Assembly: GCA_014872875.1 (NCBI GenBank) | Contig: WKFI01000019.1 | Coordinates: 62,001 to 126,000 of the forward strand | DNA length: 64,000 bases | Direction: 5' to 3' | DNA from: Paracoccaceae bacterium | Lineage (GTDB): Bacteria; Pseudomonadota; Alphaproteobacteria; Rhodobacterales; Rhodobacteraceae | Translations under genes and position numbers: made by a program | In this document: positions 31,831-42,500 of the stretch, piece after piece | Layout of the letters: each line of letters begins with the position of its first letter | Numbering within the stretch: position 1 is the stretch's first letter | The notes under the pieces: model-generated | The model's input: the letters and a program-made list of their open reading frames with translations, nothing else | The model's database searches: none | What the model was told of the DNA's origin: nothing

Positions 31831-34577
31831 CTATTCTGGCGGGCATCGGGTTTACCTCTCCCTGGCTGCTACTCGCATTGCTGGGGCTACCGCTGTTGTG
31901 GCTGCTGTTGCGCGCCGTGCCGCCTGCTCCGATCCGCCGGGCCTTCCCGGCGGTGACGCTTTTGCTGGGGTTGAAGGACGACGAATCCGTGTCCGACCGC
32001 ACGCCCTGGTGGTTACTTCTGTTACGGATGTTGATTGTTGCGCTGGTGATATTGGGGCTGGCCGGGCCGGTCCTGAACCCAGTTGATCGGGCGCAGGGCG
32101 ATGGTCCCCTGCTGATCGTGATGGATGCAAGCTGGGCCGGTGCTGACGGCTGGGACGGAACGGTGGACCGTTTGTCTGCGGATATTGCTGATGCGGGCCG
32201 GGCCGGGCGCACGGTGGCCGTGCTGAGACTGGGTGCGCCGCAGGAGATTGAATTCCTATCGGCCAATGCATGGCGTTCGCGCGTACCGGGTTTGGTGCCG
32301 CAGCCCTGGCAGCCGTCACAGACCCAGATCGAACGCAGTGTCGCCCTGATCGATGGGATCGAGGGCGGGTTTGACACGCTGTGGATCAGTGACGGGTTGG
32401 ACTATGACGGGCGGCAGCAGCTTGTGGATGCTGTCATGTCACGCGGCGATCTGCGGGTGGTGCAAGCAGGGCGTCCTGTCATCGGCCTGATGCCTGCGCG
32501 GTTTGTCGACGGTCAGATCGTTCTGAGTGCGCGCCGAGCCGAAACATCCATCCCGCAGACGGCCACGGTTCTGGCCATAGGGACCGACCCGGGCGGAGTT
32601 TTGCGCACGCTGGCGTCAGTCGACCTGGCATTTGAAGCTGGGGAAACGGAAAGCTCGACCGAGCTCGTACTACCCACCGAGCTGCGCGCCCGCATTGTTC
32701 GGTTCGAGCTGCAAAACCGCAGCGGGGCCGGAGCGGTCGCTTTGACCGATGACAATCTGCGTCGCCGCGAGGTGGCATTGATCGCCGGTCGGGAAAACCG
32801 CGAGGGCCTGCAACTGCTGTCTCCGCATCATTACCTGCGGCAGGCGCTGGTGCCGACAGCCGATCTACTGAATGGCACGATCGCGGATATGGTCCCGGCC
32901 AACCCGGATGTGATCGTGCTTGCCGATATCGCGCGGATGTCGCCTGCCAATACCGAGATGCTGACAGAATGGGTTGAAGAAGGCGGCTTGCTGTTGCGCT
33001 TTGCCGGCCCTCGGCTTGCGGCCTCGGAAGTATCCCGGGAGGAAGAAGATCCGCTGATGCCGGTTCGGTTACGCAGCGGTGGGCGCAGTGTCGGTGGCGC
33101 AATGAGCTGGGGCGAACCCAAGACGCTGGCCCCGTTCCGCGATAATTCACCCTTTTTCGGGCTGACATTGCCAACGGATGTGACAGTGACGTCTCAGGTC
33201 GTTGCGCAGCCCGACCCGTCCCTTGCAGACCGTGTGATTGCCGAACTGAGCGATGGTACGCCGCTGGTGACCCGCAAGGAGATTGGCCAAGGTCAAGTGG
33301 TGCTGTTCCATGTCACCGCAAATGCGGAATGGTCCAGCCTGCCCCTGTCGGGCCTGTTCGTGGATATGCTGGAGCGGTTGGCGATTTCGACCTCGGCCCA
33401 CGTGCCAAACGCAGAAGATTTGACCGGCACGACCTGGACGCCGGTGCAGGTTCTGGACGGGTTCGGGTCACTGCGGGATGCCGGAACATTGCCCGGTGTC
33501 GAAGGACCCGATCTGGCCACTCTGCCCTTGGGGCCTGATCTGCAACCGGGGCTTTACGAAAGCGAAGACCGCAGGCTGGCACGCAACGTGTTGTCGCAGG
33601 ACAGCGTAGTGACCGCTGCCAGCTGGCCGTTGAATGTACCGGTCGAGGGCGCGCAGCAAAGCAATGAACGGCCCATTGGCGGTGGACTGTTGTCGCTGGC
33701 GCTGGTGCTGCTGATGCTGGACATCCTGGCCTCACTGATGTTGTCGGGACGGTTGACGATGGCACGGGTGGCGATTGCAGTGGCGCTGCTGCTGCCGGGT
33801 GTCCCAAGCGAGGCACAGGAGCCGGACCCAGCCCTGACCGCGACCAGCGAATTGGTGCTGGCCCATGTCCTGACCGGGAACAAGACGTTGGACGATACCG
33901 CCTATGCCGGGCTGATGGGCTTATCGGACACGCTGTATTTCCGTACCTCGGTGGAACCTGCGAACCCGGTCGGGGTCGATCTGGAGCGGGACGAACTGGC
34001 CTTTTTCCCGCTGCTCTACTGGCCGATCACCCCCGATCAACCCACCCCGTCGGACGAAGCTTATGATCGGTTGAACGCCTATCTTCGGGCGGGTGGGATG
34101 ATTGTCTTTGACACCCGAGACGCCAATATTGCGGGGTTTGGAACATCAAGCCCCAACGGGCGTAAGTTACAAGCGCTGGCAGGGCCTTTGGACATTCCAC
34201 CGCTGGAGCCCCTGCCCGCCGACCATGTGTTGACCCGTACGTTTTACCTGCTGCAGGACTTCCCAGGGCGTCATGCCCGCGGCCAGGTCTGGGTGGAAGC
34301 CGCGCCGCCTGATGCCGAACAGATCGAAGGCATGCCGTTCCGCAATCTGAATGACGGTGTGACCCCGATCCTGATCGGCGGAAATGACTGGGCCGCAGCC
34401 TGGGCGGTTGACAGTACCGGACGCGCGTTGCTGCCTGTCGGACGTGGTTACTCCGGAGAACGCCAGCGCGAGCTGGCCTATAGGTTTGGTGTAAATCTGG
34501 TGATGCATGTGCTGACCGGGAACTACAAATCCGATCAGGTTCACGTTCCCGCACTTCTCGACAGGCTTGGACAATGA
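31827..34577 (+). CDS. BatA-like membrane protein with DUF4159 domain
   Basis: This is a 916-residue membrane protein. The N terminus matches the aerotolerance-regulator (BatA) family: a helix near residues 9-28 (SPWLLLALLGLPLLWLLLR) and a second at about 62-85, then a vWA-like region (LLIVMDASWAGADG). Further helices lie near 620-660. The C-terminal quarter is a DUF4159 domain (ELAFFPLLYWPI, GGMIVFDTRDAN). The GTG start at 31827 overlaps the DUF58 stop. It is probably anchored in the inner membrane with large periplasmic parts. The operon resembles Bat operons tied to stress tolerance; the exact role is unproven. Confidence 0.9.
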   Translation: MTILAGIGFTSPWLLLALLGLPLLWLLLRAVPPAPIRRAFPAVTLLLGLKDDESVSDRTPWWLLLLRMLIVALVILGLAGPVLNPVDRAQGDGPLLIVMDASWAGADGWDGTVDRLSADIADAGRAGRTVAVLRLGAPQEIEFLSANAWRSRVPGLVPQPWQPSQTQIERSVALIDGIEGGFDTLWISDGLDYDGRQQLVDAVMSRGDLRVVQAGRPVIGLMPARFVDGQIVLSARRAETSIPQTATVLAIGTDPGGVLRTLASVDLAFEAGETESSTELVLPTELRARIVRFELQNRSGAGAVALTDDNLRRREVALIAGRENREGLQLLSPHHYLRQALVPTADLLNGTIADMVPANPDVIVLADIARMSPANTEMLTEWVEEGGLLLRFAGPRLAASEVSREEEDPLMPVRLRSGGRSVGGAMSWGEPKTLAPFRDNSPFFGLTLPTDVTVTSQVVAQPDPSLADRVIAELSDGTPLVTRKEIGQGQVVLFHVTANAEWSSLPLSGLFVDMLERLAISTSAHVPNAEDLTGTTWTPVQVLDGFGSLRDAGTLPGVEGPDLATLPLGPDLQPGLYESEDRRLARNVLSQDSVVTAASWPLNVPVEGAQQSNERPIGGGLLSLALVLLMLDILASLMLSGRLTMARVAIAVALLLPGVPSEAQEPDPALTATSELVLAHVLTGNKTLDDTAYAGLMGLSDTLYFRTSVEPANPVGVDLERDELAFFPLLYWPITPDQPTPSDEAYDRLNAYLRAGGMIVFDTRDANIAGFGTSSPNGRKLQALAGPLDIPPLEPLPADHVLTRTFYLLQDFPGRHARGQVWVEAAPPDAEQIEGMPFRNLNDGVTPILIGGNDWAAAWAVDSTGRALLPVGRGYSGERQRELAYRFGVNLVMHVLTGNYKSDQVHVPALLDRLGQ

Positions 34578-36619
34578 ATTACACGACAATTCTGTTCGAC
34601 CCGCTGATACCTTGGCCGATCCTGATCACGTTGGGCGCGTTTTCCGTGGCAGGGATCATCTTTGCCGCCTGGCGAGGGCTGAGCGGCTGGGCCCTGCGCG
34701 GGCTGGCGGTGCTGGTCATCTTGGGTGGGCTGGCCGGACCCGTGTATCAGGTCGAAGACCGGACACCGCTGACCGATATCGTGATGTTGGTCGAGGATCA
34801 GAGCGCCTCGCAAACTCTGTCCGACCGGGCCGAAGTCACGGCAGCGGCAGCCGACAGGCTGAGCGCGCAGATCGAACAACGCGACAATACCGAACTGCGG
34901 CGGATCACGGTGGAGGATGGAGATGGCGACACTGGCACCGCGCTGATGACTGTTCTGTCCGAAGCACTGGCGGAGGAACCGCATGCGCGCATGGCCGGGA
35001 TCATCGCCCTGTCGGACGGTCAGATCCATGACATGCAACGGATGCCCGGCCTGCCTGCGCCGCTGCATCTGTTGCACACCGGAAAAGAAGAAGACTGGGA
35101 CCGTCGCCTGATCGTGCGCAATGCGCCGGGCTTTGCCATCATCGGAGAGCCGATCACCCTGACTCTGCGGATCGAGGATCAGGGCAATGCGCCGACCGAA
35201 GGAGAGATCGTGCCTTTGCAGCTGGCCATTGATGGTGAACCGCCTTCGACCTTTCCAATGCCTGTGGGTGTGGACGTCGAACTGCCGGTGACGCTGACTC
35301 ATGGCGGGCGCAATGTTCTGCAATTCACGGTGCCCACCGCCGAGGGAGAACTGACCGAACGCAACAATGCAGCGCTGGTGCAAATCAATGGGGTGCGGGA
35401 CCGATTGCGGGTGCTGCTGGTATCGGGTGAACCCCATGCCGGAGGGCGCACCTGGCGGAACCTTCTGAAATCCGACAGCTCGGTCGATCTGGTACATTTC
35501 ACCATTCTGCGCCCGCCGGAAAAACAGGACGGCGTGCCGGTGGATGAACTGTCGCTGATCGCCTTTCCGACCCGAGAACTGTTTCTGGAAAAGATCAACG
35601 ATTTCGACCTGATCATCTTCGACCGCTACAAACGGCGCGGGATCCTGCCCGCAATCTATCTGGGCAATGTGGCCGAATATGTGGAAGCGGGTGGTGCAGT
35701 TCTGGTCGCGGCAGGGCCGGATTTCGCAACCGCCGACAGCATCTATCGCTCGCCACTGGCGCCGATTCTGCCAGCGCGGCCCTCGGCCCGGGTGATCGAG
35801 GAACGGTTCAAACCGGCCGTCACCGATCTGGGCGGCCGTCACCCGGTGACCTCGGATCTGGAGCAGTCACAGTCCTGGGGATCTTGGATGCGTCATATCG
35901 AGGTGGAGGAGCCTGCAGGCGATGTGGTCATGACCGGCGTGGATGATGGTCCGCTTCTGGTGCTGGATCGCGTTGGCGAAGGACGGGTTGCCCTGCTTGC
36001 GTCGGACCATGCCTGGCTGTGGACACGCGGCTTTGAAGGTGGCGGACCGCAGCTGGATCTGTTGCGCCGGCTGGCTCATTGGATGATGAAGGAACCCGAG
36101 CTGGAGGAGGAGGCGCTGTGGGCCGATGTGAGCGGTCAGCGCATGCGCATCATCCGTCGTACCTTGGGTGAGGCGATTGGCCCGGTGCAGATCACCCGTC
36201 CCGATGGCGAGGCGTTGGAGCTGGAGATGCAGGAGGTTGCGCCAGGCCGTCACGAGACGCTTTATGACGGGCCGATGCTGGGGCTGTATCGCTTGAGCCA
36301 GGACGAGCACGAGGCTGTTGTGGGGCTGGGTCCTGCCGCGCCGCGTGAGTTTGAACAGACCATTGCCACGGATGCGGTCATGGCCCCGGCGATTGCCGCG
36401 CTTCGGGGTGGGGCTTATGCGCTGGCCGACGGGCTTCCCCGCCTGCGCAATGTGCGGGCCGGTCGCCCGGCAGCAGGCCGAGGCTGGATCGGACTGACAC
36501 CGCGCGACGCCTATGAGACCCGCAGTGTGCGTCAGTCCGAATTGCTGCCCGCTTGGCTTGTGCTTTTGCTGACCGCAGGCTTCCTGTTGTCGGGATGGCT
36601 GCGCGAGGGGCGCCGCTGA
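34574..36619 (+). CDS. Membrane protein with GATase-like domain, moxR operon
   Basis: This is a 681-residue protein with two N-terminal helices (about 12-55), a vWA-like early part (DIVMLVEDQSASQT), a region resembling class I glutamine-amidotransferase folds (about 270-410, RVLLVSGEPHAGG to GGAVLVAAGPDF) and a C-terminal helix (LLPAWLVLLLTAGFLLSGWL). No catalytic Cys typical of amidotransferases is evident, so the fold is probably structural. Its ATG overlaps the DUF4159 stop. It is the last gene of the operon and converges on the hydratase gene 20 bases away. Confidence 0.85.
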   Translation: MNYTTILFDPLIPWPILITLGAFSVAGIIFAAWRGLSGWALRGLAVLVILGGLAGPVYQVEDRTPLTDIVMLVEDQSASQTLSDRAEVTAAAADRLSAQIEQRDNTELRRITVEDGDGDTGTALMTVLSEALAEEPHARMAGIIALSDGQIHDMQRMPGLPAPLHLLHTGKEEDWDRRLIVRNAPGFAIIGEPITLTLRIEDQGNAPTEGEIVPLQLAIDGEPPSTFPMPVGVDVELPVTLTHGGRNVLQFTVPTAEGELTERNNAALVQINGVRDRLRVLLVSGEPHAGGRTWRNLLKSDSSVDLVHFTILRPPEKQDGVPVDELSLIAFPTRELFLEKINDFDLIIFDRYKRRGILPAIYLGNVAEYVEAGGAVLVAAGPDFATADSIYRSPLAPILPARPSARVIEERFKPAVTDLGGRHPVTSDLEQSQSWGSWMRHIEVEEPAGDVVMTGVDDGPLLVLDRVGEGRVALLASDHAWLWTRGFEGGGPQLDLLRRLAHWMMKEPELEEEALWADVSGQRMRIIRRTLGEAIGPVQITRPDGEALELEMQEVAPGRHETLYDGPMLGLYRLSQDEHEAVVGLGPAAPREFEQTIATDAVMAPAIAALRGGAYALADGLPRLRNVRAGRPAAGRGWIGLTPRDAYETRSVRQSELLPAWLVLLLTAGFLLSGWLREGRR

Positions 36620-36639
36620 GCCGCGCCCCGCAAGCGGGT

Positions 36640-37482
36640 TTATTCGAAGGTCACCGAAACTTCGGGATCGCCCGGCAATCCGGCATAGCTGACCCGCGCG
36701 CCACCTGCGGCCTTTTGCGGAGGCACCAGCGGACCGAACGATCCAACAGAAACCAGATCACCCGGTTTGAGCTCGATCCCTTTCGACATCAACCACAGGA
36801 CCGAATTGGCCGGATGCCCCAGAACCGCCTTGCCCGGCGCCTGGGCCAGGATCGTTCCGTCTCCGGCTGACAGTGTCACGGTCATCTCGGCCAGAGCCGC
36901 GGTCATGGCAGCCGCATCGGTCACCGGGATTTCGGCCCCCAGCACGCCCAGTTTCGAGCCGACGCCGACAGCGGTCAGGGACACGGCGGTAATGGCTTCC
37001 CCTTCGGCCAAGGTCAGGTCGGGCAGCTCCATGAAGGGGCGCACCGCCGAGACATGGGTCAGCACGTCATCCGGGCTGCTGGCCTGATTGATGGCCGCAT
37101 CGCCCACCACCAGCACCAGATCCGCCTCGAACACCGGTCGGGCACCCCAGGGCACGGCAACCGTAGCGCCATCCTCCAGCATCATGTTCTGGTACAGAAC
37201 CCCACCGACGGGCTCATCGACCTTGAACCGTTCCTGCGCAGGTTTGCTGGTCAGGCCAGCCTTGTAGCCGATGACCGGTCCCATATGCGGCTGCAGCGCG
37301 GCGACAACCTTGGCTTGGGTGCAGAGTGCATCCTCCATCGTGCCATCCGCGACCAGGGATTTGGTCGGGCGGTTGGCCATGTAGTCGGCGACAAAGGTCT
37401 GCACCGCCGCATCGTCGGCGCAGGCGGCCCAGAGCGGTGACGTGCCCAGCACAAAAGCGGCGGACAAAATCGGTAGTTTCAT
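36640..37482 (-). CDS. Secreted MhpD/FAH-type hydratase-like protein
   Basis: This is a 280-residue protein of the 2-keto-4-pentenoate hydratase (MhpD) branch of the fumarylacetoacetate-hydrolase fold. The metal-site region reads FEADLVLVVGD, and the substrate loop VIGYKAGLTSKPAQERF is conserved. Unlike the usual cytosolic enzyme it starts with a Sec signal peptide (LSAAFVLGTSPLWA, cleavage before ACADD), so it should be periplasmic. It starts 18 bases after pbpC and belongs to the A2M-pbpC operon, which suggests an envelope role rather than aromatic degradation. No catabolic genes are near. The reaction is unknown. Confidence 0.85.
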   Translation of the reverse strand: MKLPILSAAFVLGTSPLWAACADDAAVQTFVADYMANRPTKSLVADGTMEDALCTQAKVVAALQPHMGPVIGYKAGLTSKPAQERFKVDEPVGGVLYQNMMLEDGATVAVPWGARPVFEADLVLVVGDAAINQASSPDDVLTHVSAVRPFMELPDLTLAEGEAITAVSLTAVGVGSKLGVLGAEIPVTDAAAMTAALAEMTVTLSAGDGTILAQAPGKAVLGHPANSVLWLMSKGIELKPGDLVSVGSFGPLVPPQKAAGGARVSYAGLPGDPEVSVTFE

Positions 37483-37500
37483 AAAGAATTCCTTTCCATT

Positions 37501-39537
37501 TCAATCGATTCGTATCTGTGCCCGATCAGACAGGCCTTCGCCATCGACCACAACCAAAGTCGCAAAGCCACGGCCAATGATCGGCACGTCGAATTCACGC
37601 TGATACTGGCGGCTCAGGATCGGAACGCCGTCAGACAGAACCAGAAACGGCGCCTTCCCGCCCCGGAGCTTGACCGTGATTTGTGCGTCTTGAGCGGCTA
37701 GTCGGGCCCCATCCGGTGGGAATAGCATCTGTGGCGCGTCAGCTGTGGCAGTGAATGCTGCATGCCGGGGCCGGAAGCGTTGCAACGGTTGCGGCAGCTC
37801 CGCCACACCCAGGATCAGCGCGTCCGGGGGTGGTGGGGCCAAAGGGGCCGGATCAGGTTTCACACGACCGAAGGCCTCGAACAGAACCGGCGCAGCCAGC
37901 TCTCCGCCAAAGACACCGGGCACCGGTGTACCATCCGCGCGGCCCATCCAAACGCCTATGACGTGCTGCCCGTCCCAGCCGATGGCCCAGGTATCACGAT
38001 GTCCATAAGACGTCCCGGTCTTGTAGGCGACCACGCCGCGACGCCCGCCGGCGGGTGGGGTCACACCCCTGAGAATGTCGCCCAGGTACCAGGCTGCGAC
38101 CGGAGACATCAGCCGGTCCTGCAAAGACGTTGGTGCCCCAGCAATTCGGCGCAGCACGGGTCCCTGCCCACCGCTGGCGATGCCCAGATAAAGCTGGACC
38201 AGTCCCTCCAAAGTGGTCCCGATCCCGCCCAGCGAAATGGCCAGACCGGGCTGTCCGCCGGACAGGCTGGGCTCGGCCCCTGCACGTTTCAGGGCATCCA
38301 TCAGGCGGGTGGCGCCCAGCTCATTGGTCAGTTTGACCACCGGGATGTTCAGCGACATCTGCAGCCCCTCGCGCACCCGCAGATCACCACGGAACGTACC
38401 ATCGAAGTTCTGCGGGGCGTAGCCGTCAAAATCGACCGGGCCATCATGGATCAGGGTTTCGGGGTGAACCAGCCCCTGGTCGAAGGCCAAACCGTAGACC
38501 AGCGGTTTCAGGGTCGAGCCAGGGGATCGGACCGCCCGTGTCATGTCGACAAAACCCAAGCGGCTTTCATCCGTAAACCCCGCAGACCCGACCGAAGCCA
38601 GAACATCCCCGGTTTCAATATCGGCCACGACAATGGCGGTCGAAATACGACGTCCCGCCTGCTGAGCGACCCTGCGGGCCAGCTGCTCCATCCCCATTTG
38701 CAGATCTGCGCGCACGGTCAGGTGCAGGCTTTGCGCGTCAGGATGACGGGCGCGCATGCGGTCCGTCAGATGCGCAGCATGGCGGGGAAAGGCCTTCATT
38801 CGGGTTGGGACCGGTTCGGTAATCGCGGCCAGCCCATCTGTGACGTCAAGAATGCCCTGATCCACCATGCGTGTCAGCACCATGTCCCGCGCGGACCGGG
38901 CCCTGTCGGTGGCTCGGTCGGGGCGACGACGTTCCGGCGACTGCGGCAGCGCCACCAGCAGCGCGGATTGGGCCGGGGTCAGGCGCCTGGGTTCCTTGCC
39001 GAACCAAGCGAAAGAAGCGGACCGCACACCTTCGAGATTGCCGCCAAACGGCGCGTGGGTCAGGTAGAGCGTCAGGATGTCCGACTTAGTCAATCGCCGC
39101 TCCAGCGCCCAGGCCACCCGCATCTGCCGCAGCTTTCCGGCCCAACGCCCGGTTGTGCCATCTTCGAGCAGGCGGGCAACCTGCATGGACAGCGTAGAGC
39201 CGCCAGAGACGACTTCACCAGTTCTGAGCGACTGTACCGTGGCGCGGATCAAGGCCACGGGGTCCACCCCGGAATGGCGGTGGAACCGCTTATCCTCGTA
39301 CCGAAACAGCATCGAAAGATAGAGCGGATCCACCTGATCGGGCGTTACAGCCAAGCGCATGATGCCATCGGCCACCGGATAGGCGCGCAAGAGCTGCCCG
39401 TCGCGGTCGCGTATCTCGACCGAGCTGTCGGTTACCGTGACCGGCAAGTCTGTGCGCTTGACCCAGGCGTCGAACAACCCGGCGCCCAGAGCCGCCGCAA
39501 ACAATGCGACGACCACCCATGTAGCCCAACGTTTCAC
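37501..39537 (-). CDS. pbpC: Penicillin-binding protein 1C
   Basis: This is a 678-residue bifunctional class A PBP. An N-terminal membrane anchor lies at about 5-25. The glycosyltransferase domain has the catalytic Glu81 in YEDKRFHRHSGVD and the GGSTLSMQVAR motif. The transpeptidase domain has Ser341 in SPGSTLKP, the SLN motif and KTG in AYKTGTSYG, and a C-terminal biPBP_C domain follows. PBP1C proteins typically sit beside alpha-2-macroglobulin genes, as here (four-base overlap), and together are thought to guard and repair the wall after breaches. Confidence 0.96.
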   Translation of the reverse strand: MKRWATWVVVALFAAALGAGLFDAWVKRTDLPVTVTDSSVEIRDRDGQLLRAYPVADGIMRLAVTPDQVDPLYLSMLFRYEDKRFHRHSGVDPVALIRATVQSLRTGEVVSGGSTLSMQVARLLEDGTTGRWAGKLRQMRVAWALERRLTKSDILTLYLTHAPFGGNLEGVRSASFAWFGKEPRRLTPAQSALLVALPQSPERRRPDRATDRARSARDMVLTRMVDQGILDVTDGLAAITEPVPTRMKAFPRHAAHLTDRMRARHPDAQSLHLTVRADLQMGMEQLARRVAQQAGRRISTAIVVADIETGDVLASVGSAGFTDESRLGFVDMTRAVRSPGSTLKPLVYGLAFDQGLVHPETLIHDGPVDFDGYAPQNFDGTFRGDLRVREGLQMSLNIPVVKLTNELGATRLMDALKRAGAEPSLSGGQPGLAISLGGIGTTLEGLVQLYLGIASGGQGPVLRRIAGAPTSLQDRLMSPVAAWYLGDILRGVTPPAGGRRGVVAYKTGTSYGHRDTWAIGWDGQHVIGVWMGRADGTPVPGVFGGELAAPVLFEAFGRVKPDPAPLAPPPPDALILGVAELPQPLQRFRPRHAAFTATADAPQMLFPPDGARLAAQDAQITVKLRGGKAPFLVLSDGVPILSRQYQREFDVPIIGRGFATLVVVDGEGLSDRAQIRID

Positions 39538-42500
39538 CGCACGGTGATCCGACCGGCGTCGGTCCAGGCGCGGAAAGCGGGACGATACATGTCCTCGACC
39601 GCGGCGGCGGGATGGTGGAACTCACCCGGAGTCACCGCCCGCGTCACATAGGCTAGGGTCACCCGGTCGCCGTTTCGCACATCCACCGCCGCAAGAAAGC
39701 GGTCCGAGCGGAATTCGGCGTGGCGTGCCTCGTCGAGGCTGAGCCAGTCCAGATCGCGCAGATCGCCCGAACGCAAGAGGTTCGGGTTGTCGATCTCGAA
39801 CCCGGCGGGCAGTGGATCATCCACCATCAGGCGAGCGCCGTGATCCTCGTGCGGAGAAACCTGCAGCACGGTCACGAAACGTTCGCCGATGGCAAATTCC
39901 TGACGTGTGATCGGCTCCCCCTCCAACGTGTAATACCGGCGGTCGAGGCTGTAGCCCATGCCGCCCGCAGGTGGAGCAACGAGGGGCACACCTAACGTGG
40001 TCAGGGTGATATCGGTGCTACGCCCCGTTGCGGAGCTCAGCACCGGGGCGGGAGATGTGGACAGGCCATCGCGGATTTCGACATAGGGTCCAGCAACGGC
40101 GGCCCCATCAACCAGCAGGCCCGAGGTTTCTTCGTTCTGGATCAGTGCCTGAGCCGCAAGCAGGGTCCAGGCCGCCTCTTGCGTGGACAGGCGGGTACTG
40201 GCCCGGGTCAGGCGGGCAGACAGGACATCGCGGTTCAAGGCGTCACTCCCCGCTTCGACCGCCAATGCCAGAACGGCGGCGGTGTCGCGGTGCCGCGTGC
40301 CGTAATCGACGCGCCAGATCGGGGTTTCGGCATTTCCGCCCAGCATCGACGCGGCCCGCACGAACAGCCGGTCAGCGCGGGTCTGATCGCCATAGAAGGC
40401 CAGCGCCGCACCCACTTGGGCCACCGCCAGGGGCGTGCTGAACGCCCCGGCCTTGACGTCGGCATAGTAACGCAGATCACCCATCGCCGCGGCCCCTTCG
40501 CGGGCCAGAACCATCAGCGCATAGGCGATATCTTCGCCACCCTCATCGAAATCGGGGGCATAGTTGATCCGGTTACGCAAGTTGTCCAATGCCTGAACAT
40601 AGGCGCGCTCCGAAACCGTGTAGCCTTGCGTGCGGGCGCGGCTGAGGAAGTCGGTGACATAGGCGTCCAGCCAGAAATCACCGCTTTCGGCCCGCCACAG
40701 GCCAAAGGCCCCGTTCCCGGCCTGCCGTGTCAGGATCCGGTTGATGGACTGGCGGATACGCATATCCACGTCCGGGCCGTTGCCCAGCCCAGTGGCCTGG
40801 GCCAGCGAAGACAGGTAGAGCAGCGGCAAAGCCTGCGAAGTGACCTGTTCAGTGCAGCCGTAGGGATACCGGTCGAGCGTGCTCAGCAGGCCCGGCGCGT
40901 CGAACCGCGCCAGCGGACCGGCGGAGAGGACGGCCTTGCCCGATCCCGGACGCAGGTCGGCAAACACATCGTTCGAGAAGGTGAACTGATCCCCCGCGGC
41001 CAGTTGGAACCGGCGGGTGGTTGACACCGTCGGATCGTTGGAGCGAACCGGTAGGCGCAGCACCTGCTGCAGGGCCGTGCCATCCGGAGTGGTCAGGGTC
41101 ACGGTCAGTTCCGGGTCGCCGATCTGCGTCGCAGTGACCGCGATCTGGAGGCTTTGCTTTTCACCCGCGCCCAGCATCACGCTGGCAGGGACAGCGCCAA
41201 GCGTGATACCAGCACCGCCGGTAATCTGAAGCTGCATGTCTCCGGTTGGACCATCCGCATGGACAATCTCCAACAGCGCCCGGCTGCTGTCCCCTGGGGC
41301 CAGGAACCGGGGCAAACTGGCGGTGACCACGACCGGGTCACGCACCAGCATGTCGGCCTCGGTCTGACCAATGGCCTGTTGCGACCAGGCGACGGCCATC
41401 AGGCGAACGGTGCCGTTGAAGGCAGGCAGGTCAATCGGGATCTCGACCATGCCGTCCGGGCCGACCTGAACAGGGCCACTGAACACCGCCATCAGGTCCT
41501 GTGTGGGCGGCGGCGACTGCATTCGCATCCCGCGATCTTCATCCCCGCCGGATCGGACAGTGCCGAGGGCTCCGTTATGGGCGTCGATCAGACGACCATA
41601 GACATCGCGCATCTCGACCCCCAAACGGCGCTGACCCAGATAATGCGTGGTCGGATCGGGGCTTTGGAACCCGGTCAGGTTCAGAATGCCCAGATCCACG
41701 GCGGCCAGCGTCAGCCAGGCTGTGTCGCCTTCCCCCACGCCCTCGACCGACACGCGAACAGTCTCGGATCCACGCGGGCGGGCAACCTCGGGCGTTTCGA
41801 TGGAGACCGCAAGCGTGCGGCCCGGCTGTCGAACAGCGGCATGAGCCAGCCCCAGAGACCGCGACGGTGTCCGTTCAGACGCGCCCTGCCCCGGATGAAG
41901 CACCATCGCGCTGACGTAGGCGCTGGGGCCCCAATCTTCGCTCACCTGCAAGGGGATTTCGCTGGCCCCTGCCGGAACTTCGACCACCTGGCGGTCGATC
42001 ACCCGGTCCGAGAGGACCGAAATCATCGCCGTTCCTGCCTCGCGCGGGATAACCCGCAGCATGGCCTTGTCGCCGGGCGCATAGGTTTCGCGATCCAGCG
42101 AAAGCTCCAGCCGATCCGGTGTAGCGGCACTATCGGCGGGCGCGTACCAACCGGCATAGAAATCCGTAGCCGCGCCGACATAGGCACCGTCGATGCGTTC
42201 CACCACCAGTTCATACCGGCCCCAATCGACCGATTGGGACATGTCCAAGGGCGCAGTGCCCAAATCGGCCTCGCCGGTGGCGATGCGGGTGCGGCGGGTG
42301 GTCGGCTCCCAGTTCCAACTGCCATAGAGCTGATACCACTGATACCGCGTTTCGACCCGGTTCAGGGTCCAACGCACTTTCATCGACATGGGTTGCAAGT
42401 CGGGCGACAGGGCGACGATTTGGAACCCGGCCTCGGTGCCTTCGGCCACGACCTCATCGAACAGTGGTTTGATGCCGATCACCGGCGCGGAAGGTCGGAC

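Noticed and set aside
37762-39651. A 629-residue open frame opposite pbpC
   Set aside because: Antisense shadow of an intact PBP1C with all catalytic motifs.
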